Origin: Thalassotalea_E sp964620605 | GTDB taxonomy: Bacteria; Pseudomonadota; Gammaproteobacteria; Enterobacterales; Alteromonadaceae | Length of the DNA stretch: 64,000 bases | Reading direction: 5' to 3' | Assembly: GCA_964620605.1 (NCBI GenBank) | Contig: CAZUHQ010000009.1 | Coordinates: 1-64,000, forward strand | Part shown: positions 8,821 to 18,007 of the stretch, in pieces | How the letters are laid out: the number at the start of each line of letters is the position of its first letter | How positions within the stretch are numbered: the stretch's first letter is position 1 | Program-made: the position numbers and the translations under genes | The notes under the pieces: model-generated | Databases searched by the model: none | What the model was told of the DNA's origin: nothing | What the model saw: only the letters and a program-made list of their open reading frames with translations

Positions 8821-9840
8821 TCAACTACCGCAGGATTTACGCACTATCAGTGAGGTTGGCATTAAGGTGGTTTCAGGGGCTTCGCCATTGATTAACGCAA
8901 TCAGATTATCCACTAATAATTCGCCTGCCAGCTTGGTGTCTTGCTTGGCGGTGGTTAATGCAGGAATGGTAAAACTGGCAATCGCGATATCATCAAATCC
9001 AACGACGGCAACCTGTTCGGGGATTTTAATGCCGTGCTCTTGTAATGCCCGCATCGCGCCAATGGCAATTAAGTCGCTGGCACCAAATATCGCATCAAAT
9101 GCGATGCCTTTTTCAATCAATTGGCAGGCCGCCTGATAACCTGAGTCTTCCACCGAAATCGCATCAATTTGCAGTTCGCTGTTTATCGAGAGCTTGTTAT
9201 CGGTTAATGCCTGACAAAAGCCGTGATAACGATCGAGAAATTCCGGTGAGTGGCTGGAGGCATCGCCCAAAAATGCAAACTTGCGATAGCCATTGCTAAT
9301 CGCATGTTCCGTGACCTGATAACCACCGTGGAAATTATCACAGCCAACTGACACTATATTGCTGTTTTTTACCGGAGCGCCCCAGCGAATAAAGTGGGTA
9401 TTTTGCTGACTAAGCTGAAGCAGTTTTTCTTCATAATCAACAAAGTCGCCATAGCCAAGCAAAATTAAGCCATCGGCTTTTTTGCTGTCTTCAAAATCCG
9501 CGTGCCAGTCATTACTCGATTGTTGAAACGACACTAGCAAGTCATAGCCCTTTTGCGCACAGGCGCGGGTGATACTGCCAAGCATGGATAGAAAAAACGG
9601 ATTGATTAACGAGTCGTCATTGGTGGGGTCTTCAAATAATAATAAAGCAATGGTATTACTTTGCTGGGTGCGCAAACTACTGGCATGTTTATCGACTTTA
9701 TAGTTGAGTTCCCTGGCAATCGCCTGCACTTTTTGCCGAGTATCTTCATTGACTAACGGACTATTGCGCAAGGCGCGCGATACTGTAGATTGCGACACCC
9801 CAGCTCTATAGGCAATATCAAACGACGTTGCTTTAGCCAT
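8821..9840 (-). CDS. LacI-family transcriptional regulator
   Basis: A 339-residue repressor with an N-terminal LacI helix-turn-helix (residues 5-50: FDIAYRAGVSQSTVSRALR) and hinge helix, followed by a periplasmic-binding-protein-like effector domain (about 60-335). It is a single gene. The nearby GH97-MFS pair, the sugar porter and the TonB receptor point to a sugar effector, perhaps maltose-related. Candidate operators with a central CG lie in front of GH97 (98-111) and the receptor (18202-18215), and more weakly in front of this gene (9967-9980). The effector and regulon are inference. Confidence 0.9.
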   Translation of the reverse strand: MAKATSFDIAYRAGVSQSTVSRALRNSPLVNEDTRQKVQAIARELNYKVDKHASSLRTQQSNTIALLLFEDPTNDDSLINPFFLSMLGSITRACAQKGYDLLVSFQQSSNDWHADFEDSKKADGLILLGYGDFVDYEEKLLQLSQQNTHFIRWGAPVKNSNIVSVGCDNFHGGYQVTEHAISNGYRKFAFLGDASSHSPEFLDRYHGFCQALTDNKLSINSELQIDAISVEDSGYQAACQLIEKGIAFDAIFGASDLIAIGAMRALQEHGIKIPEQVAVVGFDDIAIASFTIPALTTAKQDTKLAGELLVDNLIALINGEAPETTLMPTSLIVRKSCGS

Positions 9841-9966
9841 TCACTAAACCTCTTAAACAATACTGACTCATAGTAACTTGGAATACCGCTAAGGACATTA
9901 AGCTAATATAACGATTTTATTCGCAATCGGCATCAAGTATTAATACTTTTTCAAGATGTTACCTTA

Positions 9967-9980
9967 ATAAAACGTATAAT
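9967..9980. promoter_or_regulatory. Weak LacI-type site upstream of the lacI-type gene
   Basis: ATAAAACGTATAAT has 5 of 7 symmetric pairs around CG and shares the core AAAACGTAT with the site at 18202-18215. It lies 127 bases upstream of the regulator start, so it could serve autoregulation. The match is weak in an AT-rich region. Confidence 0.25.
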
Positions 9981-10061
9981 AAGCAGTCCCTAATAACAAT
10001 TAACAAAGACTATCTTCCTTTTAATTGTGGCTATTAATCTGGTTCATTGATAAATAAAGAT

Positions 10062-10180
10062 GTTGCTATGGTAATAAGAGCAAGCATCACCAGCATGGAT
10101 GCTGGTGTTGAGCTTCCAAGGAAGGACTTGCAGCGTCTTGTTTGTTTACCTAGCAACAGTTAACGGGAACATAGCCTTAA
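10062..10180. repeat. Dispersed intergenic repeat, copy B, with hairpins
   Basis: Bases 10101-10155 match window positions 1-55 at 50 of 55. The left edge carries a hairpin ACCAGCATGGATGCTGGT and a segment ATAAGAGCAAGCATC (10073-10087) that recurs inverted at 23349-23363. The right end runs into the stop codon of the histidine kinase gene. The rest of the 9841-10176 gap holds the lacI-type promoter and no gene. Confidence 0.65.
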
Positions 10181-12516
10181 CAAAACTTGGCGATAGTCAC
10201 TAACAATTGCTGGCGCTCCAGTGGTTTGCCGAGGTAACCATCAAATCCCGCCTGCTGGTAGGATTGAATATCGTATGACATCACATTGGCAGTAAAGGCA
10301 ATAACAGGTAGGCCACTAAATTGCGTTTTCAGTTGTTTACAGGCACTGATGCCATCGAGCTCCGGCATCTGAATATCCATTAACACTAAATCCGGCTTAT
10401 GCTGTTGTGCGATAGAAATTGCTTCCAGGCCATTATTGGCAATGTAAATACTCGCGCCAGTTGCCGTCAGCATCGCCTTAACTATCGCCTGATTAATGCG
10501 GTTATCTTCTGCCACTAAAATGTTTTTTCCGGTTAAATCCAGCTGAATTTGTTCACTGGCTTCACTACTGCTCTCCGTGCTGATCTTAGCATTTGCCTGT
10601 GTGCTGACTTTTTCCAATGGCATCCTTACAGTAAAAGTAGAACCTCTACCTTGCTCGCTGGCCACTTCGATACTTCCGCCCATCAGTTTAACTAAGGCAT
10701 AGGTGATCGACATGCCTATGCCGGTACCACCATAATTTCGGGTAATCGAGCTATCAGCCTGCTCAAAACGCACAAAGAGTTTATCTAAAGCTTCAGGGCT
10801 CATGCCGATACCGGTATCTGTCACTATCAGCACCAGCTGCTGCACTTTTTCCAAATAAGAAATCGATACTACTACAGCACCGGTTTTAGTAAATTTAATC
10901 GCATTGGAAATAATGTTTAGCAATACCTGACGAATACGTACGGGATCACCAAGCCAGTTATCATGATCAATAGTATTGATTGACTGAAACGAAATCGCTT
11001 TCTTTTTCGCCGCCTGATTCGCTTCGGTTAAGGTATTGGCAATCAGTTCAGGTAAGTTAAACATGACATTTTCAATCTGCATTGCGCCAGCTTCCACCTT
11101 AGAGATATCGAGAATATCATTAATCACTGTCATCAAGCTTTTGGTCGAATATATCGCATTATCTAAATAGCCTTTTGCCTGGCTCGATAATTTCTCATTC
11201 GCCAGCAACTGTAAATTGCCATAGACACCGTTCATCGGCGTTCGGATCTCATGGCTGGTATTGGCCAAAAATGCAGATTTTGCCTGATTGGCACTGTCGG
11301 CCTGTTCTTTTGCGCTTTTTAGTTCCTGCTCATAGCTTTTACGCGCTGAAATCTCCCGCACCACTATCAGTAGATTATTTTCTCCTTCCAGTTCGACTTC
11401 TGTTATCACAAGCTCTAATGGCAGCGCCTGCGCAGAGGCGGTATCTGTACTAAATTCACGGCTAATACCGAAAAGCTCTCTGGCAAAGACACCAGCTTCA
11501 ACATGCTGTTGATATACTAAGTTGCGAATGTTAGTTCCTAACACTTGTTCACTGCTACGCTCAAACAAACGCTCTGCCGACGAAGAGAAGAACTTGATCA
11601 TGCCATCGGAACCGCACACCACAATACCGTCAGTTAATTGTTTATAAACCGCATATTGCTGCGCCTGGGTAATTTTAAGTTGTTTTGCAGCATCTGATAA
11701 TTGGGCTGAAGTATGTTCAACCTCAACATTTAACCGATCGCGCGCTGCAGCAATTTGTGCATTGATCATGTTTTCATTAGCCAGAGCAAACCATAAGGCA
11801 ACGCCATAAGCAACAAAGCGCAACAAGTGCCATCCCCACCATGAAATGTCCCAGAGCATGGATTGTTGAAACATGACGGCTGCCAAACCAAACATGGTGC
11901 AATGCAAGACAAAGAGTAAGTCGTCGGTTTTACCTTGGCTACGATAACTAAGAAACAATTTTATCGCTGCGGCAATTAGCGCTATCCCACCAATAACATT
12001 CAGTACAATTGCCGTTTGGCTGAACCCATTAACACCTGCCATATGGGGCAAGATATCAGAAAAAGCAATAGAGCCAGCGGCATAACTCAGGGTGATCAGC
12101 ACAACAAAGACTAGCCAGCTATTATTAAGTTTTTTTAACCAGCGCTGTGGCAGGTATAACATTAAAAAAAGCAGTCCGCCGGCAAGGGTGGCACTTGAAT
12201 GGAGCCAAACAAATAATTCACCAACTGGCACCATGGCATGCACAGCATCGAGTATTCCCATCGCCACCAGCGCACTGGCAATAGCATAGTTAAAGCTGGT
12301 GCCCTTATTTTTAGCATCCAGCGTCAACAGCATATAAACGACAAAAAGCGCTATCACCGAACCGGCAACTTCAATAGCGCTGTGAAATGGCACTTGCTGC
12401 CAGCGCCAGTTATGCAAAACAGTATGAGTAAGTAATAGCGATAGCAGATGCACCAGCGTACTGGCAATGATGATGCTCATTATCACTTTACGGGAAAGGG
12501 GGTTAATGCGATTCAA
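10177..12516 (-). CDS. Membrane hybrid sensor histidine kinase
   Basis: An inner-membrane two-component kinase of 779 residues. About seven hydrophobic segments fill residues 10-245, a MASE-type integral membrane sensor by appearance. A PAS-like domain (about 285-395) follows, then HisKA with the phosphorylated H422 (SHEIRTP), HATPase with N box (NIISNAIKF) and G boxes (DTGIGM, GGTGIGM), and a C-terminal receiver domain with D714 (LMDIQMP). The receiver may pass phosphate to an unlinked HPt protein. No partner response regulator lies nearby. It shares a strand with the diguanylate cyclase upstream, separated by 149 bases. The sensed signal is unknown. Confidence 0.9.
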   Translation of the reverse strand: MNRINPLSRKVIMSIIIASTLVHLLSLLLTHTVLHNWRWQQVPFHSAIEVAGSVIALFVVYMLLTLDAKNKGTSFNYAIASALVAMGILDAVHAMVPVGELFVWLHSSATLAGGLLFLMLYLPQRWLKKLNNSWLVFVVLITLSYAAGSIAFSDILPHMAGVNGFSQTAIVLNVIGGIALIAAAIKLFLSYRSQGKTDDLLFVLHCTMFGLAAVMFQQSMLWDISWWGWHLLRFVAYGVALWFALANENMINAQIAAARDRLNVEVEHTSAQLSDAAKQLKITQAQQYAVYKQLTDGIVVCGSDGMIKFFSSSAERLFERSSEQVLGTNIRNLVYQQHVEAGVFARELFGISREFSTDTASAQALPLELVITEVELEGENNLLIVVREISARKSYEQELKSAKEQADSANQAKSAFLANTSHEIRTPMNGVYGNLQLLANEKLSSQAKGYLDNAIYSTKSLMTVINDILDISKVEAGAMQIENVMFNLPELIANTLTEANQAAKKKAISFQSINTIDHDNWLGDPVRIRQVLLNIISNAIKFTKTGAVVVSISYLEKVQQLVLIVTDTGIGMSPEALDKLFVRFEQADSSITRNYGGTGIGMSITYALVKLMGGSIEVASEQGRGSTFTVRMPLEKVSTQANAKISTESSSEASEQIQLDLTGKNILVAEDNRINQAIVKAMLTATGASIYIANNGLEAISIAQQHKPDLVLMDIQMPELDGISACKQLKTQFSGLPVIAFTANVMSYDIQSYQQAGFDGYLGKPLERQQLLVTIAKFC

Positions 12517-12665
12517 CTAAAAAAGCCCTTGGTAAGCCCTTGATTCATCTCCCTATAAGTGTAGTCATTTTTAAAATCTTTGCTGATAACCATTGCTTTA
12601 AATCATCCGGATTACGCCGGTTGACCTTTCAAGTTTTTTGTAGCAAAGAGCAACAGGCCTTAGCA

Positions 12666-14654
12666 TCACTCATTAACCGCAGACTTAAAGACATAATCAT
12701 TACGCCCGGCAGCTTTGGCCGCATACATGGCAACATCGGCACTGCGCAGCATATTTTTACTGTTATCGCCATCGTCAGGATATAAACTGATGCCGATACT
12801 GCAACCGACATAAAGGTTCTTACCATCGATACAAATTGCCTGGTTCGTCACTTCAATAATTTTACTGGCAACCCGCGACGCATCAGCAGCCTGATGCATT
12901 TCATCTAATAAAACAACAAATTCATCACCACCGATACGGGCGACAATGTCGTTATCACGAACAATATTTTGATAACGGGTCGCGATTTCTTTGAGCAATT
13001 TATCGCCGATTTCATGACCAAAGCTATCATTAACCGGCTTGAAATTATCCAGATCGACAAACAGCACAGCAAAAATCGTATTATTGCGTTTTGCCCTGCT
13101 GATAGCGTTCGTTAATAGATCATTAAATAAACTGCGATTAGCTAAACCGGTAAGATAATCATAATGCGCCATCTCTCTGAGCTTATCTTCCTGCGCAATA
13201 TGCTCACTGATATCGCTGTATGTGAGTACTATATGGCTAATCTGCTTACTGTTATCTCGCACCACATTCATCCCTAACCTTAAATGAATATCCGTGCCAT
13301 CCTTACGACAGGTAGTAACGTCACCCTGCCAACAGTTGACAGAATTAAGCAGTTGCCACATTTCATTCGCAAACGCATCCGGGCGATTACCAGCATGTAA
13401 GCTACTGATCGGCTGGCCAATCACTTCTGCCAGGCAGTAACCGTTCATCTGACACCAGGTTTTATTAGCTGCCAATATCTTTTGCTGATGGTCTGTGATC
13501 AAAATACCATCACCACTGGCATCAAAAACCGTGGCAAAAAGTTGCATCTCGGTTTGTGCCTGCTTGATTTCACTATGATCAACAATAAAGCATATCCCCC
13601 GATCTTGCTCACCATCAAATAGTGCACCACCCAAAAAAACAGGCACTTTCGTGCTACCATCGCGATGAATAAATTCTTTTTCAAACGGTGTGCAATACCC
13701 CTGTTCGGCAATTTCTTTTATCGCCACTTCATCGCGAGCCCTGGCGTGCTCCGGGGTTAAGTCGCGCCAGTTTACTTTGCCGGCGTTCAACTCTTGCCGG
13801 GAATAACCTATCATGTCGAGAAATGCACTATTGGCATCAAAAATACGGCCATCGAGGTGCCATTCCATAATGCCTAAGATATTACTGCGATACAGACCGT
13901 TAAACCGGCTTTCACTCAGTCTTAACTCCCGCTCCGTTTCTTCTATCCCAAAAGTGATACGGCGACAGACATAGACGAGTAATAATAAAAGCACGGCAAT
14001 AGTGATAAAACTAAGCCAGTTGAGCAAATTTTTCACCCAGCGCGCCCCTTCGCTTAACACCAGCGAGAACTGGTATTCCTGGCGCGCCAGCGAACGATTA
14101 AGCGTATCGAGCTGGATAAATAGCTCTTCAAGTTGCTGGCTATTTTGCGCTTGCTTCGCCTGATATAACTGCTCGCCTAACTGTTGCAATTGCATAATCG
14201 AAGCATCCGCCTCAGTCCAGATTTCAATCGCATCACTGACATAGGGAAAATCATTAAAACGCCTGAAAAATCGTATCATGCCGGGAATATCTTGTGGATG
14301 GTTCAGACCGGCGAGAAAGCCTTCGCTAACCAGAACCCTATCAGGTTGAGCCGATTGCAATTGAATGCGTGCCTGCCGGTCGCCCAACGGCACCTTAAGT
14401 GCATCAAGATAATACTGATAATCACTTTGCTGACCGGTTCTGACATATTTTTGCAAGTAGAACACCGCATCTTTTTGCGCCTTGGCATATAAGCCTTCAC
14501 CACGAACATAGCTGCGGACACTGTCCATGATATCGGCCTGCAATCGCCCGAGTATTAAGAGCAATAAACTGACAATGATAAACAGGCCAAGGATAAAAAA
14601 TATTCGCTGGCGCATGGTCAATCGATTGACTAAGAAGCTTTTCTTATTTGTCAT
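12666..14654 (-). CDS. PAS-PAS-GGDEF diguanylate cyclase
   Basis: A membrane enzyme making cyclic di-GMP from two GTP. TM1 (about 17-36) and TM2 (about 208-231) enclose a periplasmic helical sensor of roughly 170 residues. Two PAS domains follow (about 245-365 and 370-485), then GGDEF (about 490-655). The active site RIGGDEF is intact (573-579). An RxxD inhibitory site (R566-D569) sits exactly five residues upstream, so product inhibition is expected. No EAL domain is present. The neighbouring kinase gene on the same strand could act in the same signalling path; that is inference. Confidence 0.92.
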   Translation of the reverse strand: MTNKKSFLVNRLTMRQRIFFILGLFIIVSLLLLILGRLQADIMDSVRSYVRGEGLYAKAQKDAVFYLQKYVRTGQQSDYQYYLDALKVPLGDRQARIQLQSAQPDRVLVSEGFLAGLNHPQDIPGMIRFFRRFNDFPYVSDAIEIWTEADASIMQLQQLGEQLYQAKQAQNSQQLEELFIQLDTLNRSLARQEYQFSLVLSEGARWVKNLLNWLSFITIAVLLLLLVYVCRRITFGIEETERELRLSESRFNGLYRSNILGIMEWHLDGRIFDANSAFLDMIGYSRQELNAGKVNWRDLTPEHARARDEVAIKEIAEQGYCTPFEKEFIHRDGSTKVPVFLGGALFDGEQDRGICFIVDHSEIKQAQTEMQLFATVFDASGDGILITDHQQKILAANKTWCQMNGYCLAEVIGQPISSLHAGNRPDAFANEMWQLLNSVNCWQGDVTTCRKDGTDIHLRLGMNVVRDNSKQISHIVLTYSDISEHIAQEDKLREMAHYDYLTGLANRSLFNDLLTNAISRAKRNNTIFAVLFVDLDNFKPVNDSFGHEIGDKLLKEIATRYQNIVRDNDIVARIGGDEFVVLLDEMHQAADASRVASKIIEVTNQAICIDGKNLYVGCSIGISLYPDDGDNSKNMLRSADVAMYAAKAAGRNDYVFKSAVNE

Positions 14655-14764
14655 TACCTAACTTATAGTTAATTGATTTATCTAAAAAACGCTAACCATC
14701 ACTACTCTTAGCTAGCGATAATTTCTAGGCTTGGTATAAATAAGTAACACAACAAATGATAGTA

Positions 14765-14796
14765 CAAAAAATGCATAACCACATGGTGGTTATGCA
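14765..14796 (-). terminator. Intrinsic terminator after the sugar porter gene
   Basis: TGCATAACCAC / GTGGTTATGCA forms a perfect 11-bp stem with a 3-base loop. On the minus strand it is followed by TTTTTT. It lies downstream of the sugar porter and upstream of the diguanylate cyclase. Confidence 0.85.
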
Positions 14797-14863
14797 CATA
14801 GAAGAGAAATAGAGAAACATCTAAGAGGGAGCTTCGATACTCCTTCAGGAAAAAGCTATTAGC

Positions 14864-16303
14864 TTACATTTCTTCCAGCTGACGTCCGCGGGTTTCCTTG
14901 ATATGACGCACGATAAAGAAAATACTGACAAAGGCTGATAACGCATAGAAACCATAAGCACCTGACAAGCCTATGCTACCTAACATCACAGGAAAACTCA
15001 TGGTAATGGCAAAGTTAGCGATCCACTGGGCACTGGCGGCAACCGCTAATGCCGCACCGCGAATACGGTTATTAAACATTTCGCCCAACATAACCCAAAC
15101 CACAGGTCCCCAGCTCAAGCCAAAAAATACTACAAATAGATTTGCCATCACTAAAGCAAACGTGCCCATGGCTTCGGATAATGCCAGCTTGCCCGCTTCA
15201 TCAAATCCGGCATTGCCGAAAATAAAGGTTAGTGCGCTCAGGCAAATAAACATCCCGACACTGCCGACTAATAACAGCGGTTTACGACCAATTTTATCTA
15301 TCAGGGCAATTGCAATAAAGGTCGACAAAATATTGGTGGTGCCTGTCATTACATTGATCAATAATGACTGAGATTCATCAAAGCCTGCCGCCTGCCATAA
15401 TTCAGCACCATAATAAAATACAACATTAATGCCGACAAACTGCTGAAATACCGAAAGCGCAATTCCCACCCAAATAATCGGATGGATTTTCTTGGTATTT
15501 TCAATAAATAAATCGCTAATGCTCGGCTTTTTATCGCCGTGCAGTGATTGTTTCACTTCATTAATTTTGGCATCAGCACTATGACTTGAAATGCGCGTAA
15601 AGACTTGGGCAGCTTCATCATTTCGCCCTTGGGCGACTAAATAACGCGGCGATTCGGGAATAAATAACACCCCGATAAGAAACAAGGTTGCAGGAATCAA
15701 CTCCACCCAAAACATCCAGCGCCACGCCTGAATATCCAGTAAAAATACCGCTTCGGCGCTACCCGCTTGCGACGCTATCATATAGTTACTCAAAAATGCC
15801 GCGAATAAGCCTAAAACAATCGCCAATTGCTGCAAGGTAGCAAAGCGCCCCCTGAGCGCTGCCGGTGATACTTCAGCAATATAAGCCGGTGCCAGTACCG
15901 ATGCCGCCCCTATGCCTAAGCCACCAAACAGGCGATAAAAGATAAATTCCGTTGACGACTCGGCAATACCCGAACCCCAGGCACTAATGGCAAAGATCAG
16001 TGCTGTGATGATCATGATCAAGCGGCGTCCATGGCGATCCGCCAAAGGCCCTGCCGCCAACGCGCCGAGCGCACACCCCAAAAGCACAGAGGCAACATTA
16101 AACCCAGTAGAAACATCAGAGGCATTAAACGCCTTGCCCAGCGCGCTGACCGTGCCATTGATCACCCCGGAATCAAAGCCAAACAAAAAACCACCGATAG
16201 CGGCGACTACCGAAATAAAAAACACATAGAGCGTGGAATATTGCGGCTGTTGATCACTGGGAAACGCTTTATTAAACGCTTCAGAAGAGGAGGTGCTACT
16301 CAT
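14864..16303 (-). CDS. MFS sugar porter (XylE/GlcP type)
   Basis: A proton-coupled or facilitative hexose/pentose transporter of 479 residues with 12 predicted membrane segments. Family signatures are GLGIGAASVLAPAYIAEVSP, the loop motif DRHGRRL, PESPRYLVAQGR after TM6, and DKIGRKPLLL. It differs in family from the MFS protein at 2239-3723, so the locus holds two distinct sugar importers. A 20-bp perfect palindrome lies 46 bases upstream and may control it. It ends at a strong terminator. The substrate cannot be read from the sequence. Confidence 0.9.
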   Translation of the reverse strand: MSSTSSSEAFNKAFPSDQQPQYSTLYVFFISVVAAIGGFLFGFDSGVINGTVSALGKAFNASDVSTGFNVASVLLGCALGALAAGPLADRHGRRLIMIITALIFAISAWGSGIAESSTEFIFYRLFGGLGIGAASVLAPAYIAEVSPAALRGRFATLQQLAIVLGLFAAFLSNYMIASQAGSAEAVFLLDIQAWRWMFWVELIPATLFLIGVLFIPESPRYLVAQGRNDEAAQVFTRISSHSADAKINEVKQSLHGDKKPSISDLFIENTKKIHPIIWVGIALSVFQQFVGINVVFYYGAELWQAAGFDESQSLLINVMTGTTNILSTFIAIALIDKIGRKPLLLVGSVGMFICLSALTFIFGNAGFDEAGKLALSEAMGTFALVMANLFVVFFGLSWGPVVWVMLGEMFNNRIRGAALAVAASAQWIANFAITMSFPVMLGSIGLSGAYGFYALSAFVSIFFIVRHIKETRGRQLEEM

Positions 16304-16348
16304 TTACCTATTATCCTTATTATTATTTTAAATATAGATTGACTTAAG

Positions 16349-16368
16349 TTTGCCGGTTAACCGGCAAA
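16349..16368. promoter_or_regulatory. 20-bp perfect palindrome at fecR end / sugar porter promoter
   Basis: TTTGCCGGTTAACCGGCAAA reads the same on both strands. It covers the last codons and stop of the FecR-like gene and lies 46 bases upstream of the sugar porter start. With no loop it is a poor terminator shape, and it looks more like a dimeric repressor site or a dual-purpose element. Function unknown. Confidence 0.45.
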
Positions 16369-17442
16369 TTTTAATATAATTTTATCACCGCCAATGCGTT
16401 GATAACTGATATTAAAATTACGGCTCAACACGTCGAGTAGGCCAGTAACATCACCGGTTTTAAACATCCCGGCCACCTGTACCTGACGCAGCTTTTCATC
16501 ATCAAAAAGCTCAAATTCAATATCGGTATAACGGCTGATCTCTGCCATGGCATCGGCTAACGGCTCACCGCGAAAAATTAAATTGCCCTGACGCCAGGAA
16601 AGACTGGCGGCCATTTCACCGGCATCCACTTTTACGACCTGCTCTTTATGATCTCCGGTTAAGTCCAGATCGACTTTTTCACCTTTGGAAATCGCCATCG
16701 AAGTCACGGGCAGTCGTGCGACAATTTGTTCAATATCGGCTTGCTCAGCTGCTTTTTTCTGCTCAGCCACCAGCACTTTGCCATCAGTCACTATCAGTTC
16801 GACCTGATCGGCGCGCCTTTCAACATTAAACGCCGTACCCACCGCCTGGATCACTTTGCCACCAACCACGACACTCAATGGCCGAGACTTGTCATGGGCG
16901 ACATCGATATGAATTTCACCACGTTGTAATTCGATAATCCGCGCATTCGGGGTGTATTTCACCTGAACAAAGCTATTGGTATTGAGCACCAGCTTGCTGT
17001 TATCTGGTAAATTGATGGTATTGCTTTCACCAACTTGAGTTTGATAATGCATCTGTTTCGCTACCACGGCGTTTTGCTCGGCGCCAAATATCCCATCCTG
17101 AAAACCGGCATAATAGATAGCGAAAGTCAGCATGACTAACACAGATGCCGCGATCGCCGTATACCACTTAGGGGTTTTGCGCTGCTGAGTGCTTGACGGA
17201 AACAAATCCGCTAACCGGCTAAGTTCATCCATCTTGTCCCAGAGCTCAGCGACTTCAAATAATACTTCGAGATGTAGAGGATCCTGTGCCAGCCATTGTT
17301 TCAGTACTACTTGTTCACTGTCCGATAACCCACGATCCAGCTTGGCAATCCAGTCACTGGCCTGCTCGACACGCAGCTCATCAGCATTTTGCATTTCTTG
17401 TTTCATTTTGGCGTGTTGGTGAATTTGATGAATATTACTCAT
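16357..17442 (-). CDS. FecR-family anti-sigma factor / signal transducer
   Basis: An inner-membrane regulator of 361 residues that relays a signal from a TonB receptor to an ECF sigma factor. The N-terminal cytoplasmic DUF4880-like part (about 25-70, ASDWIAKLDRG) binds sigma. A TM helix lies at about 93-112, followed by a periplasmic FecR domain (about 130-230). The C-terminal part (about 275-355) resembles the STN-like DUF4974 module. It overlaps the 3' end of the sigma gene by 8 bases, so the two are co-translated. The divergent receptor carries an STN domain and is the likely partner. Confidence 0.9.
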   Translation of the reverse strand: MSNIHQIHQHAKMKQEMQNADELRVEQASDWIAKLDRGLSDSEQVVLKQWLAQDPLHLEVLFEVAELWDKMDELSRLADLFPSSTQQRKTPKWYTAIAASVLVMLTFAIYYAGFQDGIFGAEQNAVVAKQMHYQTQVGESNTINLPDNSKLVLNTNSFVQVKYTPNARIIELQRGEIHIDVAHDKSRPLSVVVGGKVIQAVGTAFNVERRADQVELIVTDGKVLVAEQKKAAEQADIEQIVARLPVTSMAISKGEKVDLDLTGDHKEQVVKVDAGEMAASLSWRQGNLIFRGEPLADAMAEISRYTDIEFELFDDEKLRQVQVAGMFKTGDVTGLLDVLSRNFNISYQRIGGDKIILKFAG

Positions 17443-18007
17443 AACGCCCTCCTACGCTCACTTTTTCTGATGTCCTATCTGCTAGTTCACTGTTGCGTTT
17501 AACGTTTCGCATAAACAAGGTGCAACGTTTCATCCCCGACGATATATGCTTTTCCACGGTACTTTCACTAAGGTTTAATTGTTCGGCTATTTCTTTTTGT
17601 GAATAGCCATAGACTTTTTTTAAGACAAATACTTTACGACACTGCAATGGCAACTGTCTAACTGCCTGACAAAAATGAGAAAACTCACTGTCGGTCGCTG
17701 CATTGTCAAACACTTCATCTTTCGGCTGGTCGGTTAATAACTGCTCCAATACTTCAACGTTATCCAGGCTGTCCACCAGCTTGTTATGCGCCTGTTTTTG
17801 ATAATCCAGTGCCAGGTTTCGCGCAGTTCTATACATAAAAGACTTAGGCGAAGTAATATGCGCTTTATTGTCTATCTGGCAAATTCTGACATAAGTTTCC
17901 TGGACGATATCTTCTATTTCATGTGGCGGCACGATACGAGCCACCAGCCGGGAAATACTGTTTCTCGACGCTAAATAGGCTTTATAAAATAATGTTTCGT
18001 TCGACAT
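17435..18007 (-). CDS. FecI-like ECF sigma factor
   Basis: A 190-residue extracytoplasmic-function sigma factor. Region 2 lies at about 15-80 (EIEDIVQETYVRICQ) and region 4 at about 110-170 (QLPLQCRKVFVLKKVYGYSQ, a helix-turn-helix). It probably directs transcription of the divergent TonB receptor when ligand is bound. An inverted repeat GCTTGTTC...GAACAAGC at 18027-18061 lies just upstream of its start and may be an operator or mRNA leader structure. Confidence 0.92.
   Translation of the reverse strand: MSNETLFYKAYLASRNSISRLVARIVPPHEIEDIVQETYVRICQIDNKAHITSPKSFMYRTARNLALDYQKQAHNKLVDSLDNVEVLEQLLTDQPKDEVFDNAATDSEFSHFCQAVRQLPLQCRKVFVLKKVYGYSQKEIAEQLNLSESTVEKHISSGMKRCTLFMRNVKRNSELADRTSEKVSVGGRYE

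Noticed and set aside
8801..9299. Plus-strand frames opposite the LacI-type gene
   Set aside because: The minus strand encodes a full regulator with clear domains; the opposite frames have no recognisable features or ribosome sites.
12540..12785. Plus-strand frame between histidine kinase and diguanylate cyclase
   Set aside because: Most of it lies opposite the 3' end of the cyclase gene and it has no supportable start or similarity.
14973..16342. Long plus-strand frames opposite the sugar porter
   Set aside because: They are typical antisense shadows of a membrane-protein gene, rich in Ala, Asn and Pro without family motifs.
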